NCBI RefSeq assembly: GCF_000765665.2
Contig: NZ_JROZ02000006.1
Coordinates: 1 to 47,539, forward strand
Length of the DNA: 47,539 nt
Direction: 5' to 3'
Source: Helicobacter sp. MIT 05-5293
GTDB taxonomy: Bacteria > Campylobacterota > Campylobacteria > Campylobacterales > Helicobacteraceae
Shown here: piece by piece, positions 4,166-13,866 of the stretch
Position numbering within the stretch: the first letter of the stretch is position 1
How the letters are laid out: each line of letters begins with the position of its first letter
Program-made: the position numbers and the translations under genes
The notes under the pieces: generated by a model
What the model was told of the DNA's origin: nothing
Databases searched by the model: none
What the model saw: the letters and a program-made list of their open reading frames with translations, nothing else

Positions 4166-5901
4166 CTTTTCAGATCCTCCTCTATTCTCTCATCTCTCAA
4201 CTCAACCCCCACTTCCCCCGTCTCCAAATCCACATACAAAACTCCATACCCTCCCTTTGTATCAAGCACACCGATACTCTGTGCGTATTGTAAAAACATA
4301 ATATGCTCTCTGTATTGCTCCATTATCTCCTCTGACACAATACCATAAAATACCCCTTTATATTCACTCAAATACCATACTTTGAGCTCCTCATGTATGA
4401 GCATTTTTAAAATATCTCTCTCCTCACTCATTTGCTGGATAAACGCCCTCTTATACCCCAAAAACACCTCGCCTTGCGTATCAAAATAATCCCTCTCTTC
4501 GCTGTATTCCCCGCTTTCTTGCTCTTGCGCCATCGCCTTAAGGGAGATAAGCATATTTAAAGCTTCCTCTTGGTCCTTATCCTCACTCTGTGCCTCCTGC
4601 TCGCTCTCATATTGCGCTACTTCCTCACTCAAACCCCGCGTATCGCTGATGCTCATATCTTGTCTGCTTTCATAGCTCCTATCAAACCTATTAAAATAAT
4701 CAAAATCCGCCCTTAGTGCGTAATTGTATCGCTCTAGCTTGTAAAGCATATCTTTGCTTTGCAGATAGGTATAAAGCACATTTTTATAAAAATCTATATC
4801 GTTATCATACACCGCTTGTATCCATTCACTCGCGCTGTAAGCTGTGCGCTTGACATAAGGCTCATACTCATCGATAATAAACGCACAAAGCTTGGCATAC
4901 CCCCTTTGCAGTCGCTGATTATGGAGGGTAAAATAATTTTTCTTAAACGCGCTGTCATGATCGAGCTTTTTAATCTGTGCTTGAGGGATATAAGGATTAG
5001 CGTTATAGCCCTTATTTCCCGCTTCTGTATAGTGTGCGCGATTTTGTATCTGCTCATCGATGCCCTCTTCTTGAGGCTCTTTTGCGTCTTTAGGGAGGAA
5101 ATGCTTATAAGGGGTAAAGCTCTGCGTGGGGCAAAAGCTCTCACTCCCTGCGGCTTCGCTCATATATATATCCCCACTCGCATAGATTCTTATCCCGCTA
5201 AAAAGCTTCGCACTCTCTCCGATGTATTTTTTATGCCTAAGCATATCATTTGCCCTTGCATTAAGGCTCACGCTTAATTTTTCGCTGAGATCTAAGGCAT
5301 TGATATGATTAATCTTTGTCTTATCATACATATCTTTTAGCTCTAAGATGCGTAAGGTCATATAGGCTATGAGTGAGCCATACCACGATGTGTAAGCGAC
5401 AAATTTCACTACATACGCCGCCCACCCTGTAAAAGGTATCGCTTTAAGGGCTTCAGAGGCGATAAGGACTATAATTTGGATAATCGCTTGATTGAGCCAG
5501 CTCTGCCTTATTTCATCACTGACTAGATGCCATACATAGCCTGTCTCTCTCGTGGCTCTGTGCATCGCCAAACTTTCACAAAAACTCCTTAAGCCTTTCC
5601 TATGCACTTTGACATTATTCTCATCAACCCACTTTACCCACCCTATGCTGCCTTTTAAAAACTCTCTCTCTAGCTTCTTTTTGGTCGCGCTTAGAGTGTT
5701 GTTTGCTTTTGCCTCTTGATACATAAATCGCTGATCATTGCTTAGGGTGATAGTCCTTGTGCTATCATTCAAATCACACACCTTTAAGCCCTCTTGCCTT
5801 ATCACCTTGAGCGCGGCTTCAAAGTATTGCTCGGTGTATTTGTTCCTTAGTCGGTAGAATTTTGAGCCGTTGAAGTAAGCGGTAGGATTCCAAAAACTCA
5901 T
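4147..5901 (-). CDS. Unknown 584-aa virion-associated protein with hydrophobic segment
   Basis: No family recognised. Residues about 135-190 are strongly hydrophobic (AIIQIIVLIASEALKAIPF and following), giving two or three membrane-capable helices. About 430-470 is an acidic, Glu/Gln-rich low-complexity stretch. The rest is helical and Tyr/Arg-rich. It stands alone as a one-gene block between terminase genes. Membrane-active segments plus a late-region position suggest an internal or ejection protein of a short-tailed phage; that is inference. The C-terminal five residues come from the intergenic hairpin element, so the original stop has probably been replaced. Confidence 0.65.
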   Translation of the reverse strand: MSFWNPTAYFNGSKFYRLRNKYTEQYFEAALKVIRQEGLKVCDLNDSTRTITLSNDQRFMYQEAKANNTLSATKKKLEREFLKGSIGWVKWVDENNVKVHRKGLRSFCESLAMHRATRETGYVWHLVSDEIRQSWLNQAIIQIIVLIASEALKAIPFTGWAAYVVKFVAYTSWYGSLIAYMTLRILELKDMYDKTKINHINALDLSEKLSVSLNARANDMLRHKKYIGESAKLFSGIRIYASGDIYMSEAAGSESFCPTQSFTPYKHFLPKDAKEPQEEGIDEQIQNRAHYTEAGNKGYNANPYIPQAQIKKLDHDSAFKKNYFTLHNQRLQRGYAKLCAFIIDEYEPYVKRTAYSASEWIQAVYDNDIDFYKNVLYTYLQSKDMLYKLERYNYALRADFDYFNRFDRSYESRQDMSISDTRGLSEEVAQYESEQEAQSEDKDQEEALNMLISLKAMAQEQESGEYSEERDYFDTQGEVFLGYKRAFIQQMSEERDILKMLIHEELKVWYLSEYKGVFYGIVSEEIMEQYREHIMFLQYAQSIGVLDTKGGYGVLYVDLETGEVGVELRDERIEEDLKRAFSFG

Positions 5902-5919
5902 AAATACTCCTTTTGCAAA

Positions 5920-6500
5920 TTAAGATAAATTCAGTTTTGAGCGACTAATAAGGGAATGCTGCGGCTTACTCATTGCAACGCACACTAAGTGCGTCTCATT
6001 TCGCTCTCCTTGCATAACCCTTATTCCTTATTCCAATTAAGATAAATTCGTCCTTGCGGTTAAAATCCTTGATTGCTGCATTCGCATTGCGGTTACGGAC
6101 GCTAAGTCCGCTCCCTTATGCTCATTTGCAAAGCAAAGATTTTTCCTCGCAATGACTAGAATTTTTTGTGATTCCTTTGTCTTCATTCTTTCTCGCCCGC
6201 TTCGTGGTGCGTAAATCGTGATTAAAGGAGGCAGCAGTGCCTCCGCACGATTTGAGCTAGAAGCGGATAAAGCGAGGCTCTCCCCTTGTTTTTCGTTCCG
6301 CTTTGCTTCACATCACTGCAAGCAGAAGCCAAAAAGAAAAAGCGGCGGCTTTATTCTTTTCGGGGTTAAGGGGAGTGAGGAGGGGATAAACCCCTTTTCT
6401 TTTTGCGAAAACTCTTAAAATTCATCAAAAATCCCTCCGCGTGATTCTTAGTTTTTTCCTTAAACTTTTCAAAAATCTTTACATTCCAAAAAAAACGCTT
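5920..6500. repeat. Composite intergenic repeat, copy 3 (long form)
   Basis: Ordered modules: AATTAAGATAAATTCAG with CGCAC/GTGCG hairpin, AATTAAGATAAATTCGTCC with CGGAC/GTCCG hairpin, GCGGGCGAG-type unit, GGAGGCA/TGCCTCC hairpin, a GGGGTTAAGGGGAGTGAGGAGG unit and CCCTCCGCGTGATTC. This copy has an extra insertion near 6290-6335. No gene is supported in these 580 bases. Confidence 0.8.
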
Positions 6501-6681
6501 AGCATTCTAAGATTCGCGGTATTGCTTTCGTGGTTTTTTGGAGATTTTGGAGGTGAGGCTAGACTAGAGGTCTGCGAACCTTCAAAATCTCCAAAATCTG
6601 CGAAATGATTACCCAAAGCTGAATGCTCTAAACCCTTAAAATTTTGCTAATCTCTGCTATGGATACCCAAAGCTGAATGCT
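6501..6681 (-). terminator. Hairpin element class C plus a right-half class B fragment
   Basis: 6501-6627 is complete: stem TTTTGGAGATTTTGGAGGT with one G-T pair, tip AGAC/GTCT. 6628-6681 is a right-arm fragment of class B and touches the large terminase stop codon (6683-6685). Confidence 0.75.
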
Positions 6682-6682
6682 T

Positions 6683-8251
6683 TTAGATGTTCCATGCTGG
6701 GCGTGATAACCTCCTCCCCTGCACGCCCTGCTTTTTTGCTCCCCTTATAGGTATCACTTCATCGTGCATCATCGCACTTGCGATCGCATCGATACAATCA
6801 TCTTTCCGAAAGGGCTTTGCGGGATTAAAGCTAAAAAGCTCTTTTTTGATTTGTTTTAATCCCCGCGCATTGTGCAAAAACACCAAAAAGCCGGTGTTAT
6901 AGTAAGGTCTGATTGCCTTTATCTTCTCTACCTTGCTGATTTTCCGACTAGGGGTGTAGCATTTGACGGAGTTAATAATGGCATTTTTCCCGCTGCTCTT
7001 TGCGTTAAAATTAAACCTTACGATTTCATTCTCTAAAAGTCGCTCTAGCGTGAGCCCTCCCCCCTCGCTCTCTATATAAACCTTTGCAGTGGGATTGTCA
7101 TACATAAGGCTTATAAGCTCTTTGAGTGTCTCTTCCTCACTCCATATCCCGCACAGACAATCCCGCACGACATAGCGCACCGCTTCTTGATACGATTCTA
7201 CCCCGATAAGCACTAAAGCCCTATTGTCTGCATTCGCATTAAGGCTCATTGCATTATCCACAAAGATATAGAGATTTTGCGCGCTGCATTCATAGCTAGG
7301 GATAGTCTTAAAATACACCTTTTCAAAATACCCCGCTTCACTCACTTGCGGGTCTTGCTGATATTGCGTAGAGAATTCATCATTACCCATTTGCAGCCTT
7401 AGACGCTCTAGCTCCTCTTTGGTATGCCTCAAAGGAAATAACGCGGTGTGTGCTGCTCTCTGATAGCTATACTCCCCTATGGAGTAGCTCTCCTCCTTGT
7501 CATTGAGTGCCTTAAGGCTGATTTGTTGCCATTGCTCGATAATAGAGCGCTCAAAGTTTTTCTCACTAAGCAAGAATCCGCACAAATCCTCATCGCCGAG
7601 TCTTTGCATCAAAATCGTGATATTGCTTTGATTGTCTTGAAGTCGGCTCATCACACTTTCTTTAAAGTTTTGATTGACTAAGTTTCGCTCACTCCTGCTT
7701 GTCATCGCACTGACTTTGATAGGATCATCGATAAGGATTTGGTGTGCGTGAAACCCTGTCAAAGCACTCTTAAGTGTCGTTACGAATAGCCCTCCCCCCT
7801 CTTTAAAGATAAACTCATTTGCATTGTCTTGTAAAAACTGCGGATTCTTACCAAACACACTCGCAAAAAACCGACTTTTAAGCAAGTCGCGCACTTGATT
7901 GCTGATTTTCCTACACAGCTCATCGCTATAACTGATATAAAAAAACTTCCTTTGAGGATAATTCCCCAAAGCCCACGCGATAAAGCAGCGCGCGATAATT
8001 TCGGTTTTACCATAAGAGGGAGGCATATTTATCATAAGCCTTGTAATGGTCTGTCTTTCGGGTATAAATCCAAGATTTTCGGTATTGCAAGGCAAGGTAT
8101 TTTCTAAAACCTTGCACAAATAATCATAATGCCAATTATCCATAAAAGGCTTTTTCTCATACCGCTCCCACTTGAGTAGCACAAAGTGTTTGAGGCTTTT
8201 TTTGGCTAACGCTCGAGTAGCTAGCTCTTTTTGGATTGTCTCTTTATCCAT
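6683..8251 (-). CDS. Terminase large subunit (ATPase-nuclease)
   Basis: 522 residues, the usual length. The Walker A-like loop PPSYGKTE is at 77-84 and Walker B ILIDD at 172-176. The coupling motif region is ILMQRLGDEDL (about 213-223). The C-terminal RNase H-like nuclease has candidate acidic residues D332 (IFVDNA), E393/E395 (YIESEGG) and D484/D485/D488 (KDDCIDAI). It resembles terminases of the Terminase_6/psiM2-like group. It powers DNA packaging at the portal. It lies 8 nt downstream of the 1865-residue gene, so both are probably on one late transcript, and a class C/B hairpin element ends the block. Confidence 0.92.
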   Translation of the reverse strand: MDKETIQKELATRALAKKSLKHFVLLKWERYEKKPFMDNWHYDYLCKVLENTLPCNTENLGFIPERQTITRLMINMPPSYGKTEIIARCFIAWALGNYPQRKFFYISYSDELCRKISNQVRDLLKSRFFASVFGKNPQFLQDNANEFIFKEGGGLFVTTLKSALTGFHAHQILIDDPIKVSAMTSRSERNLVNQNFKESVMSRLQDNQSNITILMQRLGDEDLCGFLLSEKNFERSIIEQWQQISLKALNDKEESYSIGEYSYQRAAHTALFPLRHTKEELERLRLQMGNDEFSTQYQQDPQVSEAGYFEKVYFKTIPSYECSAQNLYIFVDNAMSLNANADNRALVLIGVESYQEAVRYVVRDCLCGIWSEEETLKELISLMYDNPTAKVYIESEGGGLTLERLLENEIVRFNFNAKSSGKNAIINSVKCYTPSRKISKVEKIKAIRPYYNTGFLVFLHNARGLKQIKKELFSFNPAKPFRKDDCIDAIASAMMHDEVIPIRGAKKQGVQGRRLSRPAWNI

Positions 8252-8259
8252 TTAAACCC

Positions 8260-11200
8260 TTAGCACTCTAGCTCTTTTAAATGCTCTAGTATGTATTGAT
8301 AGGCTTCTTTAGCTTGTGGGAGGTTTTTGAAGTCTATCCCTACGAGATTAGCATAATACACAAAATCATCTAAGGTGTTAAAATTCACCTCTGACATATC
8401 AAATACTTTTTGTGGTATAATGTCGGTAGGGTTTTTGCCACTTACTTGGTTAGCGGGGTATTCAATCTGCAAGTCAGAGGGCTTAGAGTAAGTTCCGCCC
8501 GATTTTAATATATCAGACGCGCCAGCAACTTCCCCGCCCTTAAATCCTTGTGTTTGAGACAAATCCTCCCTTAGGATATTTTTAAGCTCTTCTATGTCTT
8601 GGGATTCTAATCTCCCACTGCCCACCTTTGTATAAATCACCCTATCTTCTTCTAAGGCTTCTAAAAGCATTTTGCTTTTTTCTGCATTTTGTGATATAAT
8701 GTCATTGTCAATCTTGTTGGGCATTAAGCGTTGCTCTGTAAAAGTTTGGTTGTAACGGAGATTTTCAAACTTGGTAGATTGATAAATCACTTCTCCACCA
8801 TCAAACATTTTATTTTCTAAATTATTTGTCTTTTTAGGTGCATTGCTTACGATAGTGATATGTGTATCAAAATCTTTACCTACACTTGTAAAATACTTTT
8901 TATCATCAATTTCCCTAGCAAAAATAACATTTCCTTGATGTGAAATAATTTTATCAGGATTCTCTAGCGTCTCTTTGATTTGTGGGATATATTGCGTGCG
9001 ATTTTTTGCACTTAGCTTCAAAAGGCTTCCTTGTGTGAGCTTGACTTTTTTATCTCCTAAAGCTTTTTTTACTTCGGGGCTAAAATGCGGGATAAAATCC
9101 TCATCTAAGCTCTTAAGATTAAAGGTCTTTAGCCATTGTTCTTGCACTTCATTGCTTAGTTTGTGGGTTTTGCCACTTGCATCTTTAAAGATTTTATCCC
9201 CATTACTAAGCTCTTTGATAAATTTGTTTTCTCCCCTTAAAGCACCTATTTTCTGCTCCAACTCCCCTAGCATCATATGTTCATCATTGGCGAGATCTTG
9301 TATATCTTTTGCCATAGATTCTGTGATAAACACATCTCCGCTAGGATTACTCGGCGTGGGAGGCTGGGGGTGGGTAAGCTTAGGGTTATTAAGCATATCT
9401 AAGGTAATGGCTCTTGGGTATTTGAGCTCTTGGACTGCCCTTTTTAGGTGGAATAGCACGGCATCTTTATCCCCGATATGAGGGACTCTAAAAAAGAGAT
9501 TCCTAAAAAGCTTATTGACCAAAAATACCTTTGCTCTGCCCTCTAGTGAAGTGCTTAACGCTCCATTCCCTGCCCCGCTCTTAAAGCCTTTTGCCCCGGC
9601 TATTTTGTGAGCGAATTGATACACACTTGCTAACTCTTTAAAGATATTGAGCGCGTTTTGTGCTTGAGGGTGCAAAGGGAGCTTTTCAAGCTCTGCGATG
9701 TCTTTTAGGGCTTTGGTGAGATTTATCATACTCGCGCCGTCATTCTCTTTAATATGTCTCTCCAAGGCTCTAAAGATTAAAAGCGTTTGCGTGGCTTCCT
9801 GCATTCTGGGATTAAACTTAGCAAAAATAGTATTTTCTAGCCCTTGTATAGAATCTACCCACTGCTTATCTAGCACTGCCTTTTTCCACTCTTCCACGCT
9901 GCGCATTGAATTTATCGTGCTCTTTTTAGGCTTATCCATAAAGATTGCTTTAGTGAGCTTGTCATTAAGCCTGTGTTTCATATCCGCATAATCAATATTT
10001 GCTTTTTTGAAATTCTCTAATATTTGTCGCAAATCCTGCGCTTGCTGTGGTATAATATCTTTTGAGACTGCAGGGCTTTGTGTCTTATTGACAAGGTCGG
10101 CGGGGTTAAGGATTCCCTGCAAACTCTCCGCATTTAATATCCTTTCACTTCTTACAATATCATTGATTACTTTTTTGACTTGGGTTGTTGGAATCCCTGT
10201 GATATTTATCTCATCTTGCGTAATAGCTAGATAATATAAATTCTTATTTTCTTTGTGTTGGAATGCCTTAATATATTCCTGACGCAATTCACCATTTCGG
10301 CTAATTTCTAAGACCAAATCGGGCTTTTCTTTAGTAGTCTTAAAAAGTTTTAAAAACTCCTCTCTTTGCTCTCTATCTGCCTTATCTGCAAAATGTGTTT
10401 TAAGATTCTCCAAATCCTTGATTTTTACTCCCATTGGCATCTGCTCGGGTTGGATATATTTTAAAGAAAGTATCGCCCTTTGTTTGTCCGCGCTTAATGC
10501 CTTAAATTCTGCACTTTGTGCGTAATTATCCACTGCTTGTGTAACTATTGTGTCAAAAATCTCTGCTTGCTTGTCTAATTTTGTGCTTTGTGGTATAATA
10601 TCTTTTAGCAGCCCACTCTTTGCTTGCTGCTCCTGCGGAATAAAAGTTTGGATAAGGTCCGCGTGTGTTACTTGTCCCCTTAAATATTTTTCATCTACAT
10701 TAGGAATCCCTGTGATTAATAGCCTATCATTGTCTTGGGTTACCAAAAGATATTTTATATCCCCCTTGTCTGTTTGAAAGGATTTAATGTATTCTTTCTT
10801 TCCGTCTTTAAAGCTTAAAATGAGGTTTGGCTCTTTAAAGGTAGGCTCTACTAAGTGTAAATATGCGAGGCGTTTGTCTGCGTCATTCTTGTTTTGCAAG
10901 TGTTTGATAAAATTCTCTTTATTATCAAAATCCGCTACTTGTTTTAAAAACGCATCAATATCAATCTCTTTAGGGAGTGTGGTTTGAGGTCTAAGATAAT
11001 GGCTTAGATTATTAAGCACTTCGTGCTTGTCTAATTTTGTGCTTTGTGGTATAATACTTTCTGACAGCCCTCCCCTTTGTATATGCCTGTCCTGCGGAAT
11101 GAAAGGGAGGATAATGTCCGCCTTATCTATCTCATTTTTTAAATACCGCTCTTGCACATTAGGAATCCCTGTGATTAATAGCCTATCATTATCTCGAGTT

Positions 11201-13857
11201 ACTAAGAGATATTTTATATCCCCCTTGTCTGTTTGAAAGGATTTAATGTATTCTTTCTTTCCGTCTTTAAAGCTTAAAATGAGGTTTGGCTCTTTAAAGG
11301 TAGGCTCTACTAAGTGTAAATATGCCATTCGGTTTTTTGCGTCATTTCTGCTTTGTAAATGTTTTATAAAGTTTTCTTTATTCTCAAAGTTTGCTAATTG
11401 TGTCAGAAACGCATCAATATCAATCTCTTTAGGGAGTGTGGTTTGAGGTCTAAGATAATGGCTTAGATTATTAAGCACTTCGTGCTTATCTAATTTTATG
11501 CTTTGTGGTATAATATCACTTGCAAGCGTGCGGTTACTATCTAAGTTAATCCCCGTGCTGAACGGGCGGGTTAGCGGCTCACCTGTTGGGCTTAGTAGTG
11601 CGTTTGCCTCTTTAAAAAGCTCCTTTTGCTTTTGCTCTTCATTAAGCGTATCTATATTTATTTTTTCAAGTGCATTCTTCGCCTCTGACATTTTACTCAT
11701 CTGCATCTTAGCGATTTTCTTTTCTATGGCATTATGTATCGTAGTGTCTATGGCGTCTTTGAGCATTGCCATACTCTCATCAACTCTAAATTTTTTCAAA
11801 GTATTAGGATTGTCATTAAAGTTTTTGAGGATTTGATTAATATCTTTTCTCTTCTCTAAAGCTTCTTTAATCGTGATATTGCGTCCCTCTAGGTTTTTCA
11901 CTTCATTAATCAAAAGCTTACTGATGTCGCTATTAATCCCAAAGTCTGTAATCGCTATATCTGCCATTTGTTTAAAAGGAGTTAAAAGATCTAGCCTCTC
12001 TCCCTCAAGTGCGTTTTGTAGCTCCCCCACTGCCTTTTTATAATTATTCTTTACTTCGTTTTCTGCTTGGCTCACTAAGGCTTGAAAGACTTTAGGCAAG
12101 CTAGGGTTTGTTTCATTTTTAAGCACTTCTTTTGCGATAAGCTTCTCATAATCCCCGCTCAAAGCCTTAAAGTCTTTTGCCATTTTATTCATCGCTTGGC
12201 TTAAAATGCGCGCTTCGACATCATCAAGCTGTCCTGCGAGGGCATCGGCTAAGTCTTTATTTTTAAGCACATTTGCTAAAAGCTCTTGTTGCTTGCCTTT
12301 AACCGTTTCATCTTTCGCACTTAGAGAATCAAGCTTATTCAGAGGGAGATACTCCCGCGCCTTAGAGATTAGGCTATTAATAAGCGTATTTTCTTTGAAA
12401 TCGTCCCTTATGACATTCTCACTCTGTGTGGATAAAAACCGCTCTAAATTGTCGCTTCGGGATTGTTTCGTGCCATGCTCTTTTAAGATTCTATCAATCG
12501 CCCCGACATTTTGCCCTTGCAAACTCGCACTTATCTTAGTAAAGATTTTTTTCATACCCTCTTGCGTGTCATCGGGTTTGAGCTTAAAAAAGCTAGAGTT
12601 TTTCACACCCTTTACCACCGCTCCGATACCCGCAAAGGCTAAATCCCCCGCGATATTAAAGCTCGCTTCTTGGCTTCCGTGTAAAAGTAGCTCGGGGATA
12701 CTCACATCACGCTCTAGCACTAAATCTGTCAATACCGCATCGCTTATCCCCCCTGCAAATCCCCCGAGCGCACCTCCTGCGATCGCACCTTTGAGACCCT
12801 TTTTACTCCCTGCTATCGCTCCTGCTATCCCTAAGCTTATACTGCCGATATTGTCTTTTATGGCATTATTCACCATTGTGTTAAAATTCTCATCGACTTT
12901 AAAGACCTTACCCTGCTTGATAAAATAAAGCCCGTGTTGATTATAAGCAAGCGCATCAAAGCCCATTTTCTCCGCGACAATCTCATAATCCTTTAACGCT
13001 TGGGTTTGCTTCTCACTAAGGCTCTCACTGCTCCAAAGCTCGTGTAAAAATTGCTGGCTGGGTAAAATATTTTCTAGCTTCCTGCTCATCGCACTAAAAT
13101 CTTGCACATATTCTTGTGCGCGCGTTAGGTCCTTAAAAAACTCCCACTGCTCTTTATCGTCTCGAAAAAGCCGACTGACTATCCCTAAAGATTCTTTGAC
13201 AAGGGGCATCACTTGCTGTTTTTCTTGCTCATCAAGCTCTGCATAGCTTTTGCTCCCGTGCTGTTGCAAAGCTTGGTAGGCATTGACTTTTTGATCATGC
13301 GCTTTTTCTACCCCGCTTTTTTGGGTAAATCTGTCCGTAAAGGCATCGATTACATTGCTATACCCGCGCTGCAAGGTCGCGACTTCATTACTATAGCCTT
13401 TTAAGCCTAAGCCCTTTAATTTATCACTAGTGAGATTTGCTTGGGAGGCAGTTTGTTGCACTTCATTCAGTCGTGCCTTACGCTCTTGTATATTTTCATT
13501 TTCGTATCCTGTGGCATATTCTAGCGCACTGCTTGCAAAGTCTTTAATATCTTGCCCTAAGCTTTGATTTGCGCGCTCAAATTCATATTTTTTCAAACTT
13601 TGCTTTGCGAGATTTTCTTTATATTGTGGTGAGTAGAGTGTGTCTATATTTTTACTCGGATTATTGACATTGATATTAAAGGGATTGTTTTTCAAATAAT
13701 CGTATTGTTGCTCTAAAGGCAAAGCCTCTAACTGCTCCCACTTTAAATCTGTGTCAAGATTCTTTAAATGCTCTAAGAGATACTCTTTCTTCCCCCCTAA
13801 GCTCTCAAATTTATCAAAATCAACTCTCGCATGTGTTTTAAAATCTACTGCCTGCAT
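8260..13857 (-). CDS. Giant polyvalent protein with ejection-like N-terminus and PBECR-type modules
   Basis: 1865 residues. The N-terminal ~780 residues are helical with a glycine/alanine-rich membrane-active stretch at about 335-385 (SLGIAGAIAGSKKGLKGAIA). Then three related modules start at IIPQ motifs near residues 784, 938 and 1090. Each ends in a fold with (Y)IKSFQ, YLLVTQ and ITGIPN, consistent with the phage Barnase-EndoU-ColicinE5/D-RelE-like nuclease (PBECR) families of polyvalent proteins. Further IIPQ/IISQ motifs lie near 1270, 1722 and 1817. A second nuclease-like module (about 1570-1700: QEQWLKTFNLKSLDEDFIPH) is shared with the 2354-aa protein. Such proteins are probably injected with phage DNA and carry effectors. 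Module functions are inferred from sequence pattern only. Confidence 0.75.
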   Translation of the reverse strand: MQAVDFKTHARVDFDKFESLGGKKEYLLEHLKNLDTDLKWEQLEALPLEQQYDYLKNNPFNINVNNPSKNIDTLYSPQYKENLAKQSLKKYEFERANQSLGQDIKDFASSALEYATGYENENIQERKARLNEVQQTASQANLTSDKLKGLGLKGYSNEVATLQRGYSNVIDAFTDRFTQKSGVEKAHDQKVNAYQALQQHGSKSYAELDEQEKQQVMPLVKESLGIVSRLFRDDKEQWEFFKDLTRAQEYVQDFSAMSRKLENILPSQQFLHELWSSESLSEKQTQALKDYEIVAEKMGFDALAYNQHGLYFIKQGKVFKVDENFNTMVNNAIKDNIGSISLGIAGAIAGSKKGLKGAIAGGALGGFAGGISDAVLTDLVLERDVSIPELLLHGSQEASFNIAGDLAFAGIGAVVKGVKNSSFFKLKPDDTQEGMKKIFTKISASLQGQNVGAIDRILKEHGTKQSRSDNLERFLSTQSENVIRDDFKENTLINSLISKAREYLPLNKLDSLSAKDETVKGKQQELLANVLKNKDLADALAGQLDDVEARILSQAMNKMAKDFKALSGDYEKLIAKEVLKNETNPSLPKVFQALVSQAENEVKNNYKKAVGELQNALEGERLDLLTPFKQMADIAITDFGINSDISKLLINEVKNLEGRNITIKEALEKRKDINQILKNFNDNPNTLKKFRVDESMAMLKDAIDTTIHNAIEKKIAKMQMSKMSEAKNALEKINIDTLNEEQKQKELFKEANALLSPTGEPLTRPFSTGINLDSNRTLASDIIPQSIKLDKHEVLNNLSHYLRPQTTLPKEIDIDAFLTQLANFENKENFIKHLQSRNDAKNRMAYLHLVEPTFKEPNLILSFKDGKKEYIKSFQTDKGDIKYLLVTRDNDRLLITGIPNVQERYLKNEIDKADIILPFIPQDRHIQRGGLSESIIPQSTKLDKHEVLNNLSHYLRPQTTLPKEIDIDAFLKQVADFDNKENFIKHLQNKNDADKRLAYLHLVEPTFKEPNLILSFKDGKKEYIKSFQTDKGDIKYLLVTQDNDRLLITGIPNVDEKYLRGQVTHADLIQTFIPQEQQAKSGLLKDIIPQSTKLDKQAEIFDTIVTQAVDNYAQSAEFKALSADKQRAILSLKYIQPEQMPMGVKIKDLENLKTHFADKADREQREEFLKLFKTTKEKPDLVLEISRNGELRQEYIKAFQHKENKNLYYLAITQDEINITGIPTTQVKKVINDIVRSERILNAESLQGILNPADLVNKTQSPAVSKDIIPQQAQDLRQILENFKKANIDYADMKHRLNDKLTKAIFMDKPKKSTINSMRSVEEWKKAVLDKQWVDSIQGLENTIFAKFNPRMQEATQTLLIFRALERHIKENDGASMINLTKALKDIAELEKLPLHPQAQNALNIFKELASVYQFAHKIAGAKGFKSGAGNGALSTSLEGRAKVFLVNKLFRNLFFRVPHIGDKDAVLFHLKRAVQELKYPRAITLDMLNNPKLTHPQPPTPSNPSGDVFITESMAKDIQDLANDEHMMLGELEQKIGALRGENKFIKELSNGDKIFKDASGKTHKLSNEVQEQWLKTFNLKSLDEDFIPHFSPEVKKALGDKKVKLTQGSLLKLSAKNRTQYIPQIKETLENPDKIISHQGNVIFAREIDDKKYFTSVGKDFDTHITIVSNAPKKTNNLENKMFDGGEVIYQSTKFENLRYNQTFTEQRLMPNKIDNDIISQNAEKSKMLLEALEEDRVIYTKVGSGRLESQDIEELKNILREDLSQTQGFKGGEVAGASDILKSGGTYSKPSDLQIEYPANQVSGKNPTDIIPQKVFDMSEVNFNTLDDFVYYANLVGIDFKNLPQAKEAYQYILEHLKELEC
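10540..11515 (-). repeat. Tandem duplicated module within the giant gene
   Basis: Two copies of a 459-477 bp unit. The segments from about 10680 to 10870 and 11160 to 11330, and 10948-11055 and 11409-11515, are almost identical at the DNA level, including the GGTATAAT (IIPQ) junctions. The pieces between them are diverged. It is a recent duplication or gene conversion of one PBECR-like module. Confidence 0.8.
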
Positions 13858-13866
13858 TTCTTCTCC

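Noticed and set aside
4759-5277. 172-codon plus-strand and 116-codon minus-strand frames within the 584-residue gene
   Set aside because: Shadows of the long gene, no ribosome binding site, and the main frame has coherent coding over its full length.
6218-6418. Plus-strand frames MIKGGSSASARxELEADKAR in repeats (also 16634-16825, 29843-30034)
   Set aside because: Same repeat read on the other strand; no SD and no conserved end.
12206-12928. 240-codon plus-strand open frame
   Set aside because: Antisense shadow of the 1865-residue gene; composition (Ser/Leu-rich, no SD) is typical of a mirror frame of Glu/Lys-rich coding.
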